A stretch of DNA of 64,000 nt from Actinomadura meyerae (GTDB taxonomy: Bacteria > Actinomycetota > Actinomycetes > Streptosporangiales > Streptosporangiaceae), in the NCBI RefSeq assembly GCF_900188445.1, contig NZ_FZOR01000028.1:46105-110104 (forward strand), written 5' to 3'. Within the stretch, counting starts at the first letter, position 1. Each line of letters starts with the position of its first letter. This document shows, one piece after another, positions 17,890 to 25,962 of this stretch. Below the pieces are notes generated by a model. It searched no databases. It saw only the letters and a program-made list of their open reading frames with translations, and had not been told where the DNA came from. The position numbers were made by a program, and so were the translations under genes.

Positions 17890-18537
17890 TCACGCGTTTT
17901 TTAGTAGATCATCCAGCAGTGCGTCGTAGTCGTCCTCGCTTCTGCCGAGGTCCACGCGGGCGCGGTAGCGGAGGCGGAGGAGGGCTTCGAGGCTGTCTTC
18001 GGCGATGGCGGCGTCGTCGGGGCCGGGGGTGAGGGTGTCGGCGTCGGGGGCGGGGGCTTCGTCGGGGCCGCCGCCCATGCCGGTGCCGACGGCGCGGTCG
18101 CGGATGGCGAGGACGACGTCGGCGCCGCTGGTGGCCCATTCGTGGGCGCCGGTGGCGTCGCCCTGGGCGTAGAGCACTTCGGCGACGGCGCGGTACACCT
18201 CGGGGTCGCGGGGGCTGTCGGCGCGGATCTGGTCGAGGAGGGTGCGGGCCTCGTCGGCGCGGCCCAGTTCGAAGAGCGCGTCGGCGAGGTAGGCGCGGGG
18301 GTCGCCGTAGGTCTCGCCGCCGTCCTCCATGGCCCTGCGGTACAGCTCGGCGGCTTTGGCGTGGTCGCCGGCGTGCTGCCACTGCTCGCCGGCCCGCAGC
18401 AGGACGTTGGCGCGTGACACCCCACCGGAGACCGACTCGGCCAGCTCGGACAGCCGGCGTGCCGCCGAGATGTGATCGCCGGTGCGCAGGGTGTCGAACT
18501 CCAGGTCGTCGAGATCGTCTTCCGTCACATGCGTCAC
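17890..18537 (-). CDS. Tetratricopeptide-repeat-like protein
   Basis: A 215-residue soluble protein built from helical repeats: ANVLLRAGEQWQHAGDHAKA, AELYRRAMEDGG, PRAYLADALFELGRADEART and PEVYRAVAEVLYAQGDATGA fit the TPR pattern (A at position 8, G/A at 20). The C-terminal ~65 residues are acidic and end EALLRLRYRARVDLGRSEDD, resembling actinobacterial TPR proteins of unknown role. GTG at 18537; a second GTG nine bases later also fits. TPRs usually mediate protein contacts; no partner is evident. The NYN-domain gene lies upstream on the same strand, about 80 bases away. Confidence 0.75.
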   Translation of the reverse strand: MTHVTEDDLDDLEFDTLRTGDHISAARRLSELAESVSGGVSRANVLLRAGEQWQHAGDHAKAAELYRRAMEDGGETYGDPRAYLADALFELGRADEARTLLDQIRADSPRDPEVYRAVAEVLYAQGDATGAHEWATSGADVVLAIRDRAVGTGMGGGPDEAPAPDADTLTPGPDDAAIAEDSLEALLRLRYRARVDLGRSEDDYDALLDDLLKNA

Positions 18538-18617
18538 GCTTCAACGCTACCCGGCGCCGCACGGCCGAAGCGGGCGAATCGACGATGATCGTCGAATACC
18601 GCCGCGTACCTGTCAGC

Positions 18618-19997
18618 TCACCTGCGGGAACGTTCTAGCGCGTCCCAGAATCCGCGGCGCAGGGCGTGCCGGACCTCGTCGTGCAGGAGGAAGTCGATCG
18701 GCAGGGAGGAGCCCTGGAGGAGCCGCGCCTCGAGGTCGGACGGCATGCGCGGTTTGCGGGCGAGGACGGCTTCGAGCCACAGCGCGGGCGCGTCGCGGGC
18801 GACGGATTCGCCGAAGTCCTGGCCTTCCTGGTGGGCGGACTTCACGGCGTCGGCGAGGGTCGGGGTGCTCTGCGCCGGGACGGGGAGTTGCTGCGGCCCG
18901 GTGTAGGGGCCGTGCTGGCCGGTCGGCTGCTGCGACGGAAGCGTCTGCGGCGGAGGAGGCGGGGACGGCGCGGGGATGGGCGACGAGGAGTACTGCGGCC
19001 CGGTGTTCGGCGGCGGCGCGGGTGAGGGCGCGGGCGGTGCGGAGGGGGCCGGGGCGGAGGGGGCCGGTGCCGAGGGCGCCTGGGTGGAGGACGGCCCGGA
19101 CAGGGGGGACGGGCCGGTGGTGGAGGCGGGCTGAAGCGGGGCCTGCTGGCCGCCGGTGCCGTAGGACGATCCGCCGAGGCCGCCGCCGGAGCCGCCGGGC
19201 AGCGACATCGGGCCGGTGGTGCCGCCGCCGGAGCCGCCGCTCAACCCGCCGGTCATGGCGGGGCCGAGGTCGCGGACGGACGGCATGGGCGGCGCGGAGG
19301 AACTCGGGACGGGCGGCCCGGTGACGGGTGACGAGGGCGGTGGTCCGCTGTGCGCGGCCGGGGCCAGGGGGCCGAGGGAGCCGCCGTGGCCGTTCCCGCC
19401 GCCGCCGTGCCCGTTGGACAGGGGGCCGGACCCGAGGGAGGAGCCGGACGTGCCGTCCATGCCGGCGAGCAGGTTGACGTAGGGGCGCAGGTGGCCGGAC
19501 CCGATCTCGATGAGGTCGTCGCACTCCTGCCGCAGCACCCGGGAGATCGTCCAGTTGCCGTCGACGGCGACGTGCACGACGGTGACGCGGACGCCGAGGT
19601 CCTGGGCGTCGGTGACGATCTGCGCGAGGTCCTCGTCGCCGCTGACCAGGACGGCGTCGGCGAGCGCGCCGTTGCGGGCGAGGGTCATCAGGTCGCGGTG
19701 GATCTCGGTGTCGACGCCCTCGCGGCGGCCGGGCCGGACGCGGCCGAGGCGCAGCTTGAGGCCGGGGAGGTCGGCGAGCGCGTCGTGCTCGGGCGTGCGG
19801 CGGCCCTCGACGGTCGCCTCGTACCAGTAGCAGCGCAGCAGCGGCATGCCCGTGCGTTCCCTGGCGAGGTTGCCGAGGAGTTGCAGGAGGCCGCCGAAGT
19901 CCCAGGAGACCGTTTCGCGATGGCGCGTGCCGTGCACGGCCATGGCACCGTCCGCCAGCAGATAGCCGGCGTCAACGAACAGCGCGCAACGATCCAT
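18618..19997 (-). CDS. NYN-domain (PIN-like) predicted ribonuclease with Pro/Gly-rich linker
   Basis: A 459-residue protein. Residues 1-170 are a NYN domain: MDRCALFVDAGYLLADGA holds the first catalytic Asp, EGVDTEIHRDLMTLARNG the second, and ADAVLVSGDEDLAQIVTDA (SGDxDl) the third acidic cluster, the metal-binding site of PIN-like nucleases. Residues ~180-365 are a low-complexity linker rich in Gly, Ser and Pro (repeated PAPSA units). The C-terminal ~90 residues (LADAVKSAHQEGQDFGESVA to DEVRHALRRGFWDAL) form a conserved folded module found with NYN domains. ATG at 19997. Probably an RNA-processing or degradation enzyme; the target is unknown. The 380-base upstream spacer must hold its promoter. 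Confidence 0.87.
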   Translation of the reverse strand: MDRCALFVDAGYLLADGAMAVHGTRHRETVSWDFGGLLQLLGNLARERTGMPLLRCYWYEATVEGRRTPEHDALADLPGLKLRLGRVRPGRREGVDTEIHRDLMTLARNGALADAVLVSGDEDLAQIVTDAQDLGVRVTVVHVAVDGNWTISRVLRQECDDLIEIGSGHLRPYVNLLAGMDGTSGSSLGSGPLSNGHGGGGNGHGGSLGPLAPAAHSGPPPSSPVTGPPVPSSSAPPMPSVRDLGPAMTGGLSGGSGGGTTGPMSLPGGSGGGLGGSSYGTGGQQAPLQPASTTGPSPLSGPSSTQAPSAPAPSAPAPSAPPAPSPAPPPNTGPQYSSSPIPAPSPPPPPQTLPSQQPTGQHGPYTGPQQLPVPAQSTPTLADAVKSAHQEGQDFGESVARDAPALWLEAVLARKPRMPSDLEARLLQGSSLPIDFLLHDEVRHALRRGFWDALERSRR

Positions 19998-20378
19998 GCG
20001 GCACCGTCCTTCCTCAACACGGGAGCCCGCAGCGTGCCCACTCGGCGTAGCGACCCCGGGCGCTTATAGCGTAGTGAAGCCCTGCAGCCCAGTAGGCCAA
20101 TACGGCGATTCGCCACTCTTTCATGACGACCCGCCCGTTGGCGACTCCCCGGTAACTATGAAATGGGAGCCGCGGCCGGACGCTACCAGCCGTTTCGCGC
20201 CGGCCCGGCGCTTCCGGCGGATCTTTACGGGAAGAAGCAGCTCACGGGTTCGAAACCGGTATCCGAACCCTACTCGAAACCTTTCCGGAACTCGCGCGTT
20301 GTGGTCGCTTGACCACAGACGGTCATACATTTCGGACGCGTTTTCCTTTTGCCAGGCCGCGGGCGGGCGGCGGGCGTG
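19998..20378. other. Gene-free region upstream of the NYN gene
   Basis: About 380 bases, with an AT-richer stretch between 20140 and 20345. Nothing codes here. The perfect inverted repeat GTGGTC-GCTT-GACCAC (20301-20316) is the clearest element, and could be a terminator-like or operator hairpin; the phosphatase gene ends just past it. A GGGTTCGAAAC near 20247 recalls a tRNA T-arm but no other tRNA part is present. Confidence 0.5.
20301..20316. promoter_or_regulatory. Perfect 6-bp inverted repeat with a 4-base loop
   Basis: GTGGTC GCTT GACCAC lies between the PhoD-like gene's stop (20379) and the NYN start (19997). It may terminate the former or be an operator for the latter. Confidence 0.4.
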
Positions 20379-22001
20379 TCAGGTGATGCGGGCGCGGCCC
20401 ATCTCGCTGAGGCGGCCGTCGTCGTGCGGACTCTCCCAGCGCACGTTGCAGTCGCGCCCCGACACTTCGACCGTCGCGATGGCGTTGTGGAACCAGGGGC
20501 CCTCGGTCATCCGCCACCGCAGGGGCGGGGCGGGCACCTTCGCGAGCTTCGCCAGCAGCCGGAACGGGGCGCCCGCCGCCCGCGAGTACGCGATGCGGTT
20601 CGCCCACCTGAACCTGCCCTGCAGCGGGTTCCGCAGCGGCGAGCAGACGATCTGGGACACCTTCGACTGCGTGCCCGGCTCGGTGACCCGCGCCAGGTAG
20701 GAGTAGTGGATGTCGCCGGACAGGAAGGAGATGCTCGCCGGCGCCGGGCCGCGCTCGCCGCGTCCGACGGCGACGACGTCGGCGGCCACGTCGCGGAACG
20801 ACTCCTCGAACGCGGCCCAGTGCTCCAGGTCGGCGGCCTGCCTGATCTTCTCGCCGACCGCGGCGCCGCGCTTGCCCCAGGCGCCGCCGGCGACGGCCTC
20901 GTTCCACGACTCGGCGTGGTGGATCGCCCTGGGCAGCAGGTAGGGCAGGGAACTGGCGATGAGCAGGTGGTCCATGCCGCCCTGGCACTGGCCGTCCAGC
21001 CAGTCGAACTCCTCGTCGTCGAGCATCCCGCGCCGGTCGGCGGTGAGCAGCCGCGAGCACCGGCTGTCGACGACGATGAGGCGGGTGCCGCCCCAGTCGT
21101 GGGCGTAGCTCCAGCGCATGCTGGCGGGTTCCTTGTCGGCCCGCTCCGCGAACTCGTCCAGCACGGCCCCGGCGTCGCCCGTCGTGTCGGACGCCTCGCG
21201 CAGCGCCGCGAACAGCGGGTCGGACGCCCGGTCACGCGGCGACATGTTCCCGAGGTGCTGGTAGATCCAGTACGAGCCGATCCCGCCGGTGATGCGGTCC
21301 TTCCACCAGGGCTGCGACCACATCTCCCGGCGCCAGGCGTAGGAGGTGTTCCAGTCGTCCCGGATGTCGTGGTCGTCGAAGATCGTGAGGGTCGGGACGG
21401 TCGACAGCAGCCACCGGACGGCCGGGTCGCCGTGCCAGGCGAGCTGGTAGAGCTGCGTGTAGTCCTCGAAGTCGGCGGCCTCGTCGGCGGGCTGGTCGTC
21501 GGGGCCGCGCCGGCCGCCGATGAACGCGCGCATCTCGTCGCTCAGCTCGTCGGCGTACACCTGGTCGCCGACCATGAGCAGGATGTCGGGCCAGGCGACC
21601 GCGTCGCCGCCGGTCCGCAGCCGCTCGGCGAACGCGGCGAGCGCGTCGTGCCCGAACTCCGCCACGGTGCCGGGCGAGCGGCGGCAGGACCCGAACGAGA
21701 TCCGCAGCCGGCCGCTCTCGTCCAGCGTCCGGAGCTGGGAGGGCGGGAAGCCGTCGTCCTCGGGCCAGACGGTCTCGCCGTCGGTGCGCACCTCGTAGGG
21801 GATGCGCGAGCCCGCCGGGAGCCCGTCGACCTCGACGAGCGCGTAGTGGTGGCCGTGGGCGGTGAACGTCCGGGCGGACGCGTCGACGCCGTGCACCTCG
21901 TTGACGACCCGGACCTCGCAGGGCCGCTCGGTCTCCACCCAGATGGTCGCGGTGTGGTGACTCACATGCCGGAGATGTGGCCCGAGTACCAATGCGCTCA
22001 T
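20379..22001 (-). CDS. PhoD-like metallophosphatase
   Basis: A 540-residue protein with an N-terminal Ig-like/fibronectin-type region (LVLGPHLRHVSHHTATIWVE) and a PhoD-family phosphatase domain. Metal-binding blocks are ISFGSCRRSP, DILLMVGDQVYADE, FDDHDIRDDWNTSYAW and SFLSGDIHYSYLAR, in normal order. No signal peptide is seen, so it differs from secreted PhoD alkaline phosphatases and probably acts inside the cell. ATG at 22001, 11 bases after the epimerase stop, suggests cotranscription. The frame extends upstream to 22268, but that part is antisense-like and lacks homology. Substrate unknown. Confidence 0.87.
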   Translation of the reverse strand: MSALVLGPHLRHVSHHTATIWVETERPCEVRVVNEVHGVDASARTFTAHGHHYALVEVDGLPAGSRIPYEVRTDGETVWPEDDGFPPSQLRTLDESGRLRISFGSCRRSPGTVAEFGHDALAAFAERLRTGGDAVAWPDILLMVGDQVYADELSDEMRAFIGGRRGPDDQPADEAADFEDYTQLYQLAWHGDPAVRWLLSTVPTLTIFDDHDIRDDWNTSYAWRREMWSQPWWKDRITGGIGSYWIYQHLGNMSPRDRASDPLFAALREASDTTGDAGAVLDEFAERADKEPASMRWSYAHDWGGTRLIVVDSRCSRLLTADRRGMLDDEEFDWLDGQCQGGMDHLLIASSLPYLLPRAIHHAESWNEAVAGGAWGKRGAAVGEKIRQAADLEHWAAFEESFRDVAADVVAVGRGERGPAPASISFLSGDIHYSYLARVTEPGTQSKVSQIVCSPLRNPLQGRFRWANRIAYSRAAGAPFRLLAKLAKVPAPPLRWRMTEGPWFHNAIATVEVSGRDCNVRWESPHDDGRLSEMGRARIT

Positions 22002-22012
22002 AGGACGTCTCT

Positions 22013-23023
22013 CTAGCGGACGGGACCCTGTCGCGTCCACCCGGTGCCGAGCGTCTCGGCCTCCTTCTCGGGCGCCAGGCCCACCACTGGACGGTCCGGG
22101 CGCTGCGGTGCGCTTCCGCCTATCGACTGGAGCCAGTCCCAGGTGTCGGCGACCGTCTCCTGGACGGGCTTGCAGCGCAGCCCGGCGGCGAGGGCCTTGT
22201 CGACGTTGGCTTTGTGCAGGGTGTCGTGGGCTTCGCCGGGCGGAAGCCAGATGGGAAGGTCCGTCCATGGCTCGATGCCCGCGTCCAGGATGGTCTCGGG
22301 GGGCGTCCAGACGAGGTTGGCCTTGGAGCCCGTTACGCGGATGCAGGCTTCGAGCAGCTCCTCCATCGTCGTGTGGGCCGGTGGGCTGACCAGGTTGTAG
22401 GGGCCGCCCAAGCCTCGCTCTGCGGCGTCCAAGGTCCAGGTGGCCAGGTCGCGTACGTCGCTGTACTGCAAGCCCAGGTCGCGTGGGCCTGGAGCCAGGA
22501 CGTCACCGCCTCGGGCTATGCGGTTCAGCCACCACGGCAGGCGCCCGATGTTCTCGTACGGCCCCAGGATGAGACCGGCCCGCACCAGCAGCGCCTTGTC
22601 ACCGAAGGCGTCGAGTGCAGCGAGTTCGCCGCCTCGCTTCGCGGCGGCGTAGTCGACGTCACCGGCGTCCGGAGAGCCGTCCACCACGGCCGCCTCCTCG
22701 GTGAGGCCGGGCGCCGTGGGGAACCGGTAGACGGAACGGCTGGATATGTAGGCATACCGCTCGACCCGATCCGCGAGCAGGCGAGCGGCGTCGCGCACGG
22801 CGGACGGTGCGCCCGACCAGGTGTCGACCACCGCGTCCCACTCGCCGTCCGCCAGGGCCTTGAGGCCGCCGCCGGCGGTGCGGTCGCCGTGCAGCGACCG
22901 CGTCCCGGCGGGCGGGTCGTGGCGTCCGCGGTGGAAGACGGTCACGTCCCAGCCGCGCGCGAGGGCGTCCTCGGTGATGGCCCGCCCTACGAACTCTGTC
23001 CCGCCCAGCATCAGAAGCCTCAT
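22013..23023 (-). CDS. NAD-dependent epimerase/dehydratase-like protein (extended SDR)
   Basis: A 336-residue Rossmann-fold protein. The opening MRLLMLGGTEFVGRAITEDA holds the GGTxFvG dinucleotide motif of the atypical/extended SDR class (as in isoflavone-reductase or RNA-binding CSP41 relatives). YISSRSVYRFP and DYAAAKRGGE give the Tyr-x(3)-Lys catalytic pair; PYENIGRLPWWLNRIARGG and LGLQYSDVRDLATW follow. It probably reduces or epimerises a sugar nucleotide or small molecule, or has a binding role; the substrate is unknown. ATG at 23023 was chosen because homology begins there. A TTCCGTACGGAA palindrome 25 bases upstream may be an operator. The PhoD-like gene follows. Confidence 0.85.
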   Translation of the reverse strand: MRLLMLGGTEFVGRAITEDALARGWDVTVFHRGRHDPPAGTRSLHGDRTAGGGLKALADGEWDAVVDTWSGAPSAVRDAARLLADRVERYAYISSRSVYRFPTAPGLTEEAAVVDGSPDAGDVDYAAAKRGGELAALDAFGDKALLVRAGLILGPYENIGRLPWWLNRIARGGDVLAPGPRDLGLQYSDVRDLATWTLDAAERGLGGPYNLVSPPAHTTMEELLEACIRVTGSKANLVWTPPETILDAGIEPWTDLPIWLPPGEAHDTLHKANVDKALAAGLRCKPVQETVADTWDWLQSIGGSAPQRPDRPVVGLAPEKEAETLGTGWTRQGPVR

Positions 23024-23047
23024 GCGGAGAACTTTGCCTTCTGTACG

Positions 23048-23059
23048 TTCCGTACGGAA
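23048..23059. promoter_or_regulatory. 12-bp perfect palindrome upstream of the epimerase gene
   Basis: TTCCGTACGGAA sits 25 bases before the epimerase ATG on the minus strand, in a position suited to a dimeric repressor. A GTAC also occurs just outside it (23044-23047 region), making a longer GTAC-spaced element. Confidence 0.45.
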
Positions 23060-23231
23060 TGCCCTCACGCTCACAGCGGAACCGCCCCGCCCCCGAGGAG
23101 TCGTGCCGGTCCCCGCGGGGTCGTGCCGGGCGGTTGCGGGTGGGACGGAATCGGCCCGGACGGGCAGGCCGATTCTGCCGCGACGTCGTGAAAACGGGCC
23201 TGACCATTCTGCATACGCGACGGTATTCATA

Positions 23232-23335
23232 CCCCGATCGGGGGATGTCGACTTAATTCGACTAATAGGTGTTGCAGGGTGGAAAGTTGTCGCTACGGTC
23301 GAGTTCCTGCAACTCTCATTCGGTGGGGGAATGAG
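23232..23335 (+). promoter_or_regulatory. Symmetric elements upstream of the Roadblock cassette, including a hairpin over its ribosome site
   Basis: Three inverted repeats precede the cassette: CCCCGATCGGGG (23232-23243), GTTGCAGG (23271-23278) with CCTGCAAC (23306-23313), and CTCATTC (23315-23321) with GAATGAG (23329-23335). The third forms a seven-pair stem whose loop contains the GGTGGGG ribosome-binding sequence, and ends at the first base of the GTG start. This would mask initiation. The surrounding 311-base gap is AT-richer and otherwise empty. Confidence 0.5.
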
Positions 23336-23712
23336 TGCGGATCGACGACTGCCTTGCCATGATGATGACGATTCCGGGGGCCCGGCGGGTGACGCTGGTG
23401 GACTGCGCCAGCGGGCTCGCCGTGGCGGCGGCGGGCCGCGAGGACATCGTCGACCAGCACGAGGACGCGGCCGGCACGACCGACGTGGTGCGCGCGGTGC
23501 TGGAGTCGCCGGCGCTCAGCGCCACCGCGGCGGGCGACGAGGTCCAGGAGATCATCGTGTGCGGCGCGGCCGGATATCACCTCTTGGTCCTCTCGGGAGC
23601 CGACCTGGACGGGCATCTCTTCGTCCATTTGCTGCTCGACCGGGAGAACGGCAATCTCGCGCTCGCGCGGCTGCGCATGCAGAGCCTCGTCGGCGAAATG
23701 GCGGCCGGGTGA
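23335..23712 (+). CDS. Roadblock/LC7-like protein, first of the cassette
   Basis: A 125-residue protein related by eye to the last gene of the cassette: CLAMMMTIPGARRVTLVDCA matches LKDMMTIDGAIGAAVVDYNS, TTDVVRAVL matches NTEVVRAKL, and DRENGNLALARLRMQ matches DRSRANLALARHRLR. That pattern (short helix, beta strands, long C-terminal helix) is the Roadblock/LC7 fold, which in MglB regulates small Ras-like GTPases by dimerising. GTG at 23335 is preceded by GGGGGA. It ends two bases before the next start. No GTPase gene is present nearby. Assignment to the fold is by similarity pattern. Confidence 0.7.
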   Translation: MRIDDCLAMMMTIPGARRVTLVDCASGLAVAAAGREDIVDQHEDAAGTTDVVRAVLESPALSATAAGDEVQEIIVCGAAGYHLLVLSGADLDGHLFVHLLLDRENGNLALARLRMQSLVGEMAAG

Positions 23713-23713
23713 C

Positions 23714-24406
23714 ATGGGCGGCGACATTCGCTCCGTGCTCGGCGCGCTGGAGCGGGAAAGGCGCACCGGCGTGCTGCGGGTGGGCGGCGACGGCGCGTTC
23801 CATCTCGCCGCCGGGGCCGTCGTCCGCGCCGAGAGCAGGCACGTGCCCGGCGCCGGCGAGCTGCCCGGCGGGCCCGACCCCGGGCTGCCGGCGCTGCTCG
23901 CGCTGTTCGACGCCGCCTACTTCCTGCTCGCCTCGCCGGCCGAGCCGGAGTTCGCGGAGGAACCGGCGCGGCGGGCGGACGGCGCGCCGCGGATCGGCGT
24001 GGCGACGCTCGTGCACGAGCAGCGGCGGCGCCGCGCCCGGCTCGACGCGGCCTGGCCGGGCGGGGACGTCGATACGGCGCCCGTCGTGCCGGTCCGCCGG
24101 GTGCGGCGGCAGCGCGTCATCCTCACCGGCGTCCAGGCGGAGATCCTGCTCAACGCCGACGGGCGCCGCACGCCCGCGCGGCTGGCCCGCGACCTCGGGC
24201 GGACGGCGTTCGGCTGCCTGCTCGCCGTCCGCGGCCTGGCCGCGGCGTCGCTGGTCGAGACGGCGCCGGTGGAGTCGCCGCCCATGGAGCCGGCGCGATC
24301 CGTGAACACGTCCCCGCGGGGCTGGGAGGACGGGCCGGTCGAGTGGGCCGCGCCCGATCACGCGCTGCTCGACCGGTTGCGGGCGGCGCTGGTGGAGCTC
24401 GGCTGA
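23714..24406 (+). CDS. DUF4388-like protein with winged-helix-like C-terminal half
   Basis: A 230-residue protein. Its start, GGDIRSVLGALERERRTGVL then RVGGDGAFHLAAGAVVRAES, follows the PatA/DUF4388 pattern (a short repeat, 'RTGxLxV... F..G.i..A') seen in signalling proteins of myxobacteria, actinobacteria and cyanobacteria. The second half (ILTGVQAEILLNADGRRTPA, RLARDLGRTAFGCLLAVRGL) resembles a winged helix. A polar linker and a ~30-residue tail follow. ATG at 23714 is one base after the preceding stop, so it is translationally coupled to the first Roadblock gene. It may be the output of the cassette, as a DNA- or protein-binding partner. Function not known. Confidence 0.6.
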   Translation: MGGDIRSVLGALERERRTGVLRVGGDGAFHLAAGAVVRAESRHVPGAGELPGGPDPGLPALLALFDAAYFLLASPAEPEFAEEPARRADGAPRIGVATLVHEQRRRRARLDAAWPGGDVDTAPVVPVRRVRRQRVILTGVQAEILLNADGRRTPARLARDLGRTAFGCLLAVRGLAAASLVETAPVESPPMEPARSVNTSPRGWEDGPVEWAAPDHALLDRLRAALVELG

Positions 24407-24417
24407 CCGGACGACCG

Positions 24418-24867
24418 GTGAGACGACTGATCGAAAGGCTGGCGAAGGTGGCGAAACGAGCGGGGACGGGGACCGCGGCGCGGGTCCCCGAGGCCGAGGT
24501 GGCGGCGGAGCTGCGCGCGCTGCGGGCGCGCGTCCCGCAGCTCACGGGCAGCCTGGTCGCGTCGGCGGACGGGCTGCTCGTCGCGCACGACCTGGCCGCG
24601 GACGTGGAACCGACCGGGATGGCGGCGGTGACGGCGACGGGCCTGTCGCTGGCGCACCGGATCGCGCTGACCGCGCACGGCGGCGCGTTCCACGAGGTGG
24701 TGATCCGCGGGGTGGACGGCTACGTGGTGATCTACGCGGCCGGCCCGACCGCGTCCCTCACCGTCCTCGCGGAACCGACCGTCAACGTGGGGCGGCTGCA
24801 TCTGGAGTCGCGCCCGGTCGCGCGCGCCATCGCCGCCCATCTCTCGACCCCGCGCCGAAGGCCATGA
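24418..24867 (+). CDS. Roadblock/LC7-domain protein, second of the cassette
   Basis: A 149-residue protein with a basic leading helix (VRRLIERLAKVAKRAGTGTA), then a classic Roadblock core: AELRALRARVPQLTGSLVAS ADGLL, then GMAAVTATGLSLAHRIALTA and EVVIRGVDGYVVIYAAG. The pattern 'G..vas.DGl..a......d....aA....l' is diagnostic for MglB/CvnB-type Roadblock proteins. It follows the DUF4388-like gene by 11 bases. GTG at 24418 is used; the ORF extends upstream but overlaps the previous gene. In Streptomyces conservons this type sits beside a histidine kinase (CvnA) and GTPase (CvnD); neither is here. Confidence 0.75.
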   Translation: MRRLIERLAKVAKRAGTGTAARVPEAEVAAELRALRARVPQLTGSLVASADGLLVAHDLAADVEPTGMAAVTATGLSLAHRIALTAHGGAFHEVVIRGVDGYVVIYAAGPTASLTVLAEPTVNVGRLHLESRPVARAIAAHLSTPRRRP

Positions 24868-24934
24868 CACCGGCCCGACGACAGGCACCACAGGCACGAC
24901 AGGCACGACGACAGCAACGACGAAGGGATAGCAC

Positions 24935-25306
24935 GTGTCCAACCTCGACCTCTCGCTGAAGGACATGATGACGATCGACGGGGCGATCGGCGCCGCCGTC
25001 GTCGACTACAACAGCGGTATGGCGCTCGGGCACCTGGGCAGCTCCAAGGCCCTCGACCTGCAGGTCGCCGCCGCCGGGAACACCGAGGTGGTGCGGGCCA
25101 AGCTGCGCACCATGGAGCAGCTCGGCCTCAAGGAGGAGATCGAGGACATCCTCATCAGCATCTCCAGCCAGTACCACGTCATCCGCCCGGTGACCGGCCG
25201 CAAGGGCAAGGGCCTGTTCCTCTACGCGGCCCTCGACAGGTCCCGCGCGAACCTGGCCCTGGCCAGGCACCGGCTCCGCGAGATCGAGGAGAACCTGGAG
25301 GTCTGA
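24935..25306 (+). CDS. Roadblock/LC7-like protein, third of the cassette
   Basis: A 123-residue protein similar to the first gene. It starts MSNLDLSLKDMMTIDGAIGA and ends with a charged helix (NLALARHRLREIEENLEV). GTG at 24935 follows GAAGGGAT nine bases upstream. It is 67 bases downstream of the previous gene, so it may be read from the same promoter or its own, and ends at a strong terminator. Together with genes at 23335 and 24418 it could form homo- or heterodimers, the usual state of Roadblock proteins. Function not known. Confidence 0.7.
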   Translation: MSNLDLSLKDMMTIDGAIGAAVVDYNSGMALGHLGSSKALDLQVAAAGNTEVVRAKLRTMEQLGLKEEIEDILISISSQYHVIRPVTGRKGKGLFLYAALDRSRANLALARHRLREIEENLEV

Positions 25307-25314
25307 CGCAGACG

Positions 25315-25349
25315 GGCCCGTCCACCGGCGCACACCCGGTGGACGGGCC
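25315..25349. terminator. Terminator after the Roadblock cassette
   Basis: GGCCCGTCCACCGG (25315-25328) and CCGGTGGACGGGCC (25336-25349) form a perfect 14-pair stem with a seven-base loop, between convergent cassette and DUF305 genes. Works on both strands. Confidence 0.85.
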
Positions 25350-25371
25350 ACCCCGTCATGGGCAGGGGTCG

Positions 25372-25962
25372 TCAGGCGTTGAGGAGGCGCAGCATCTGGC
25401 TGATCTCCGCGCTGCGCGACTCCACGACGCGCTTGGCGAACGCCTTGGCTTCGGGGTTCGCGCCCTTGCTCTGCTCCGTCCGGGCCATCTCCACGGCGCT
25501 GCCCTGGTGGCCGATGAACAGGTTGAGGAAGGCGGGCTCGAAGCCGCCGCCCTTCGTCTTCCGCAGGGTGCTGATCTCCTTGGCCCCGGTGGCGGGTGCG
25601 GCGCCGTGGTGCAGGTGCGTCTGCGCCGCCGCCTTGGACGTGGTCGGCTTCGACCACTTGCCGAGCCACGCCTTCATGAGCTTCAGCTCCTCCGACTGCG
25701 TCGCGTCGACGGCGGCGGCGAGCGTCCGGACCTCCTTGCGCGGGGCGCGCTCGGCGGCAAGGCGCACCATCTCCAGGCCCTGCTGGTGGTGGGCCACCAT
25801 CATCTGCAGGAAGACCACGTCCTCGTCGTTGTAGCCGGAGGCCGGGGCGCTGGAGGCCGCGCTCGCCGCCTTCGTCTTCGCGGGCTCGCCGTTGCACGCC
25901 GTCAGCAGGACGGGTGCGGCGAGGGCCGCGGCCAGCAGGAGCGCGCGGCGACCCGCCGTCAC
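25372..25962 (-). CDS. DUF305 lipoprotein, candidate copper-binding partner of the LPMO
   Basis: A 196-residue protein starting VTAGRRALLLAAALAAPVLL, with lipobox LTAC (Cys near residue 23), so a membrane-anchored extracytoplasmic lipoprotein. The DUF305 domain is clear: FLQMMVAHHQQGLEMVRLA and FIGHQGSAVEMARTEQSKG hold the conserved His/Met pairs, and a linker has THLHHG. CopM, a DUF305 protein of cyanobacteria, binds copper, and the His/Met-rich motifs fit that. GTG at 25962 shares a four-base GTGA overlap with the stop of the LPMO gene, so the two are translationally coupled. A role in giving copper to the LPMO, or guarding it, is inferred from this coupling. Confidence 0.85.
   Translation of the reverse strand: MTAGRRALLLAAALAAPVLLTACNGEPAKTKAASAASSAPASGYNDEDVVFLQMMVAHHQQGLEMVRLAAERAPRKEVRTLAAAVDATQSEELKLMKAWLGKWSKPTTSKAAAQTHLHHGAAPATGAKEISTLRKTKGGGFEPAFLNLFIGHQGSAVEMARTEQSKGANPEAKAFAKRVVESRSAEISQMLRLLNA

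Noticed and set aside
17424..17893. Two related short frames (about 100 and 115 codons) on the minus strand with matching segments
   Set aside because: Their similarity comes from the underlying 170-bp DNA repeat; no ribosome site and no protein family.
20235..20285. A GGGTTCGAAAC segment that looks like a tRNA T-arm
   Set aside because: No matching acceptor, D- or anticodon arm around it on either strand.
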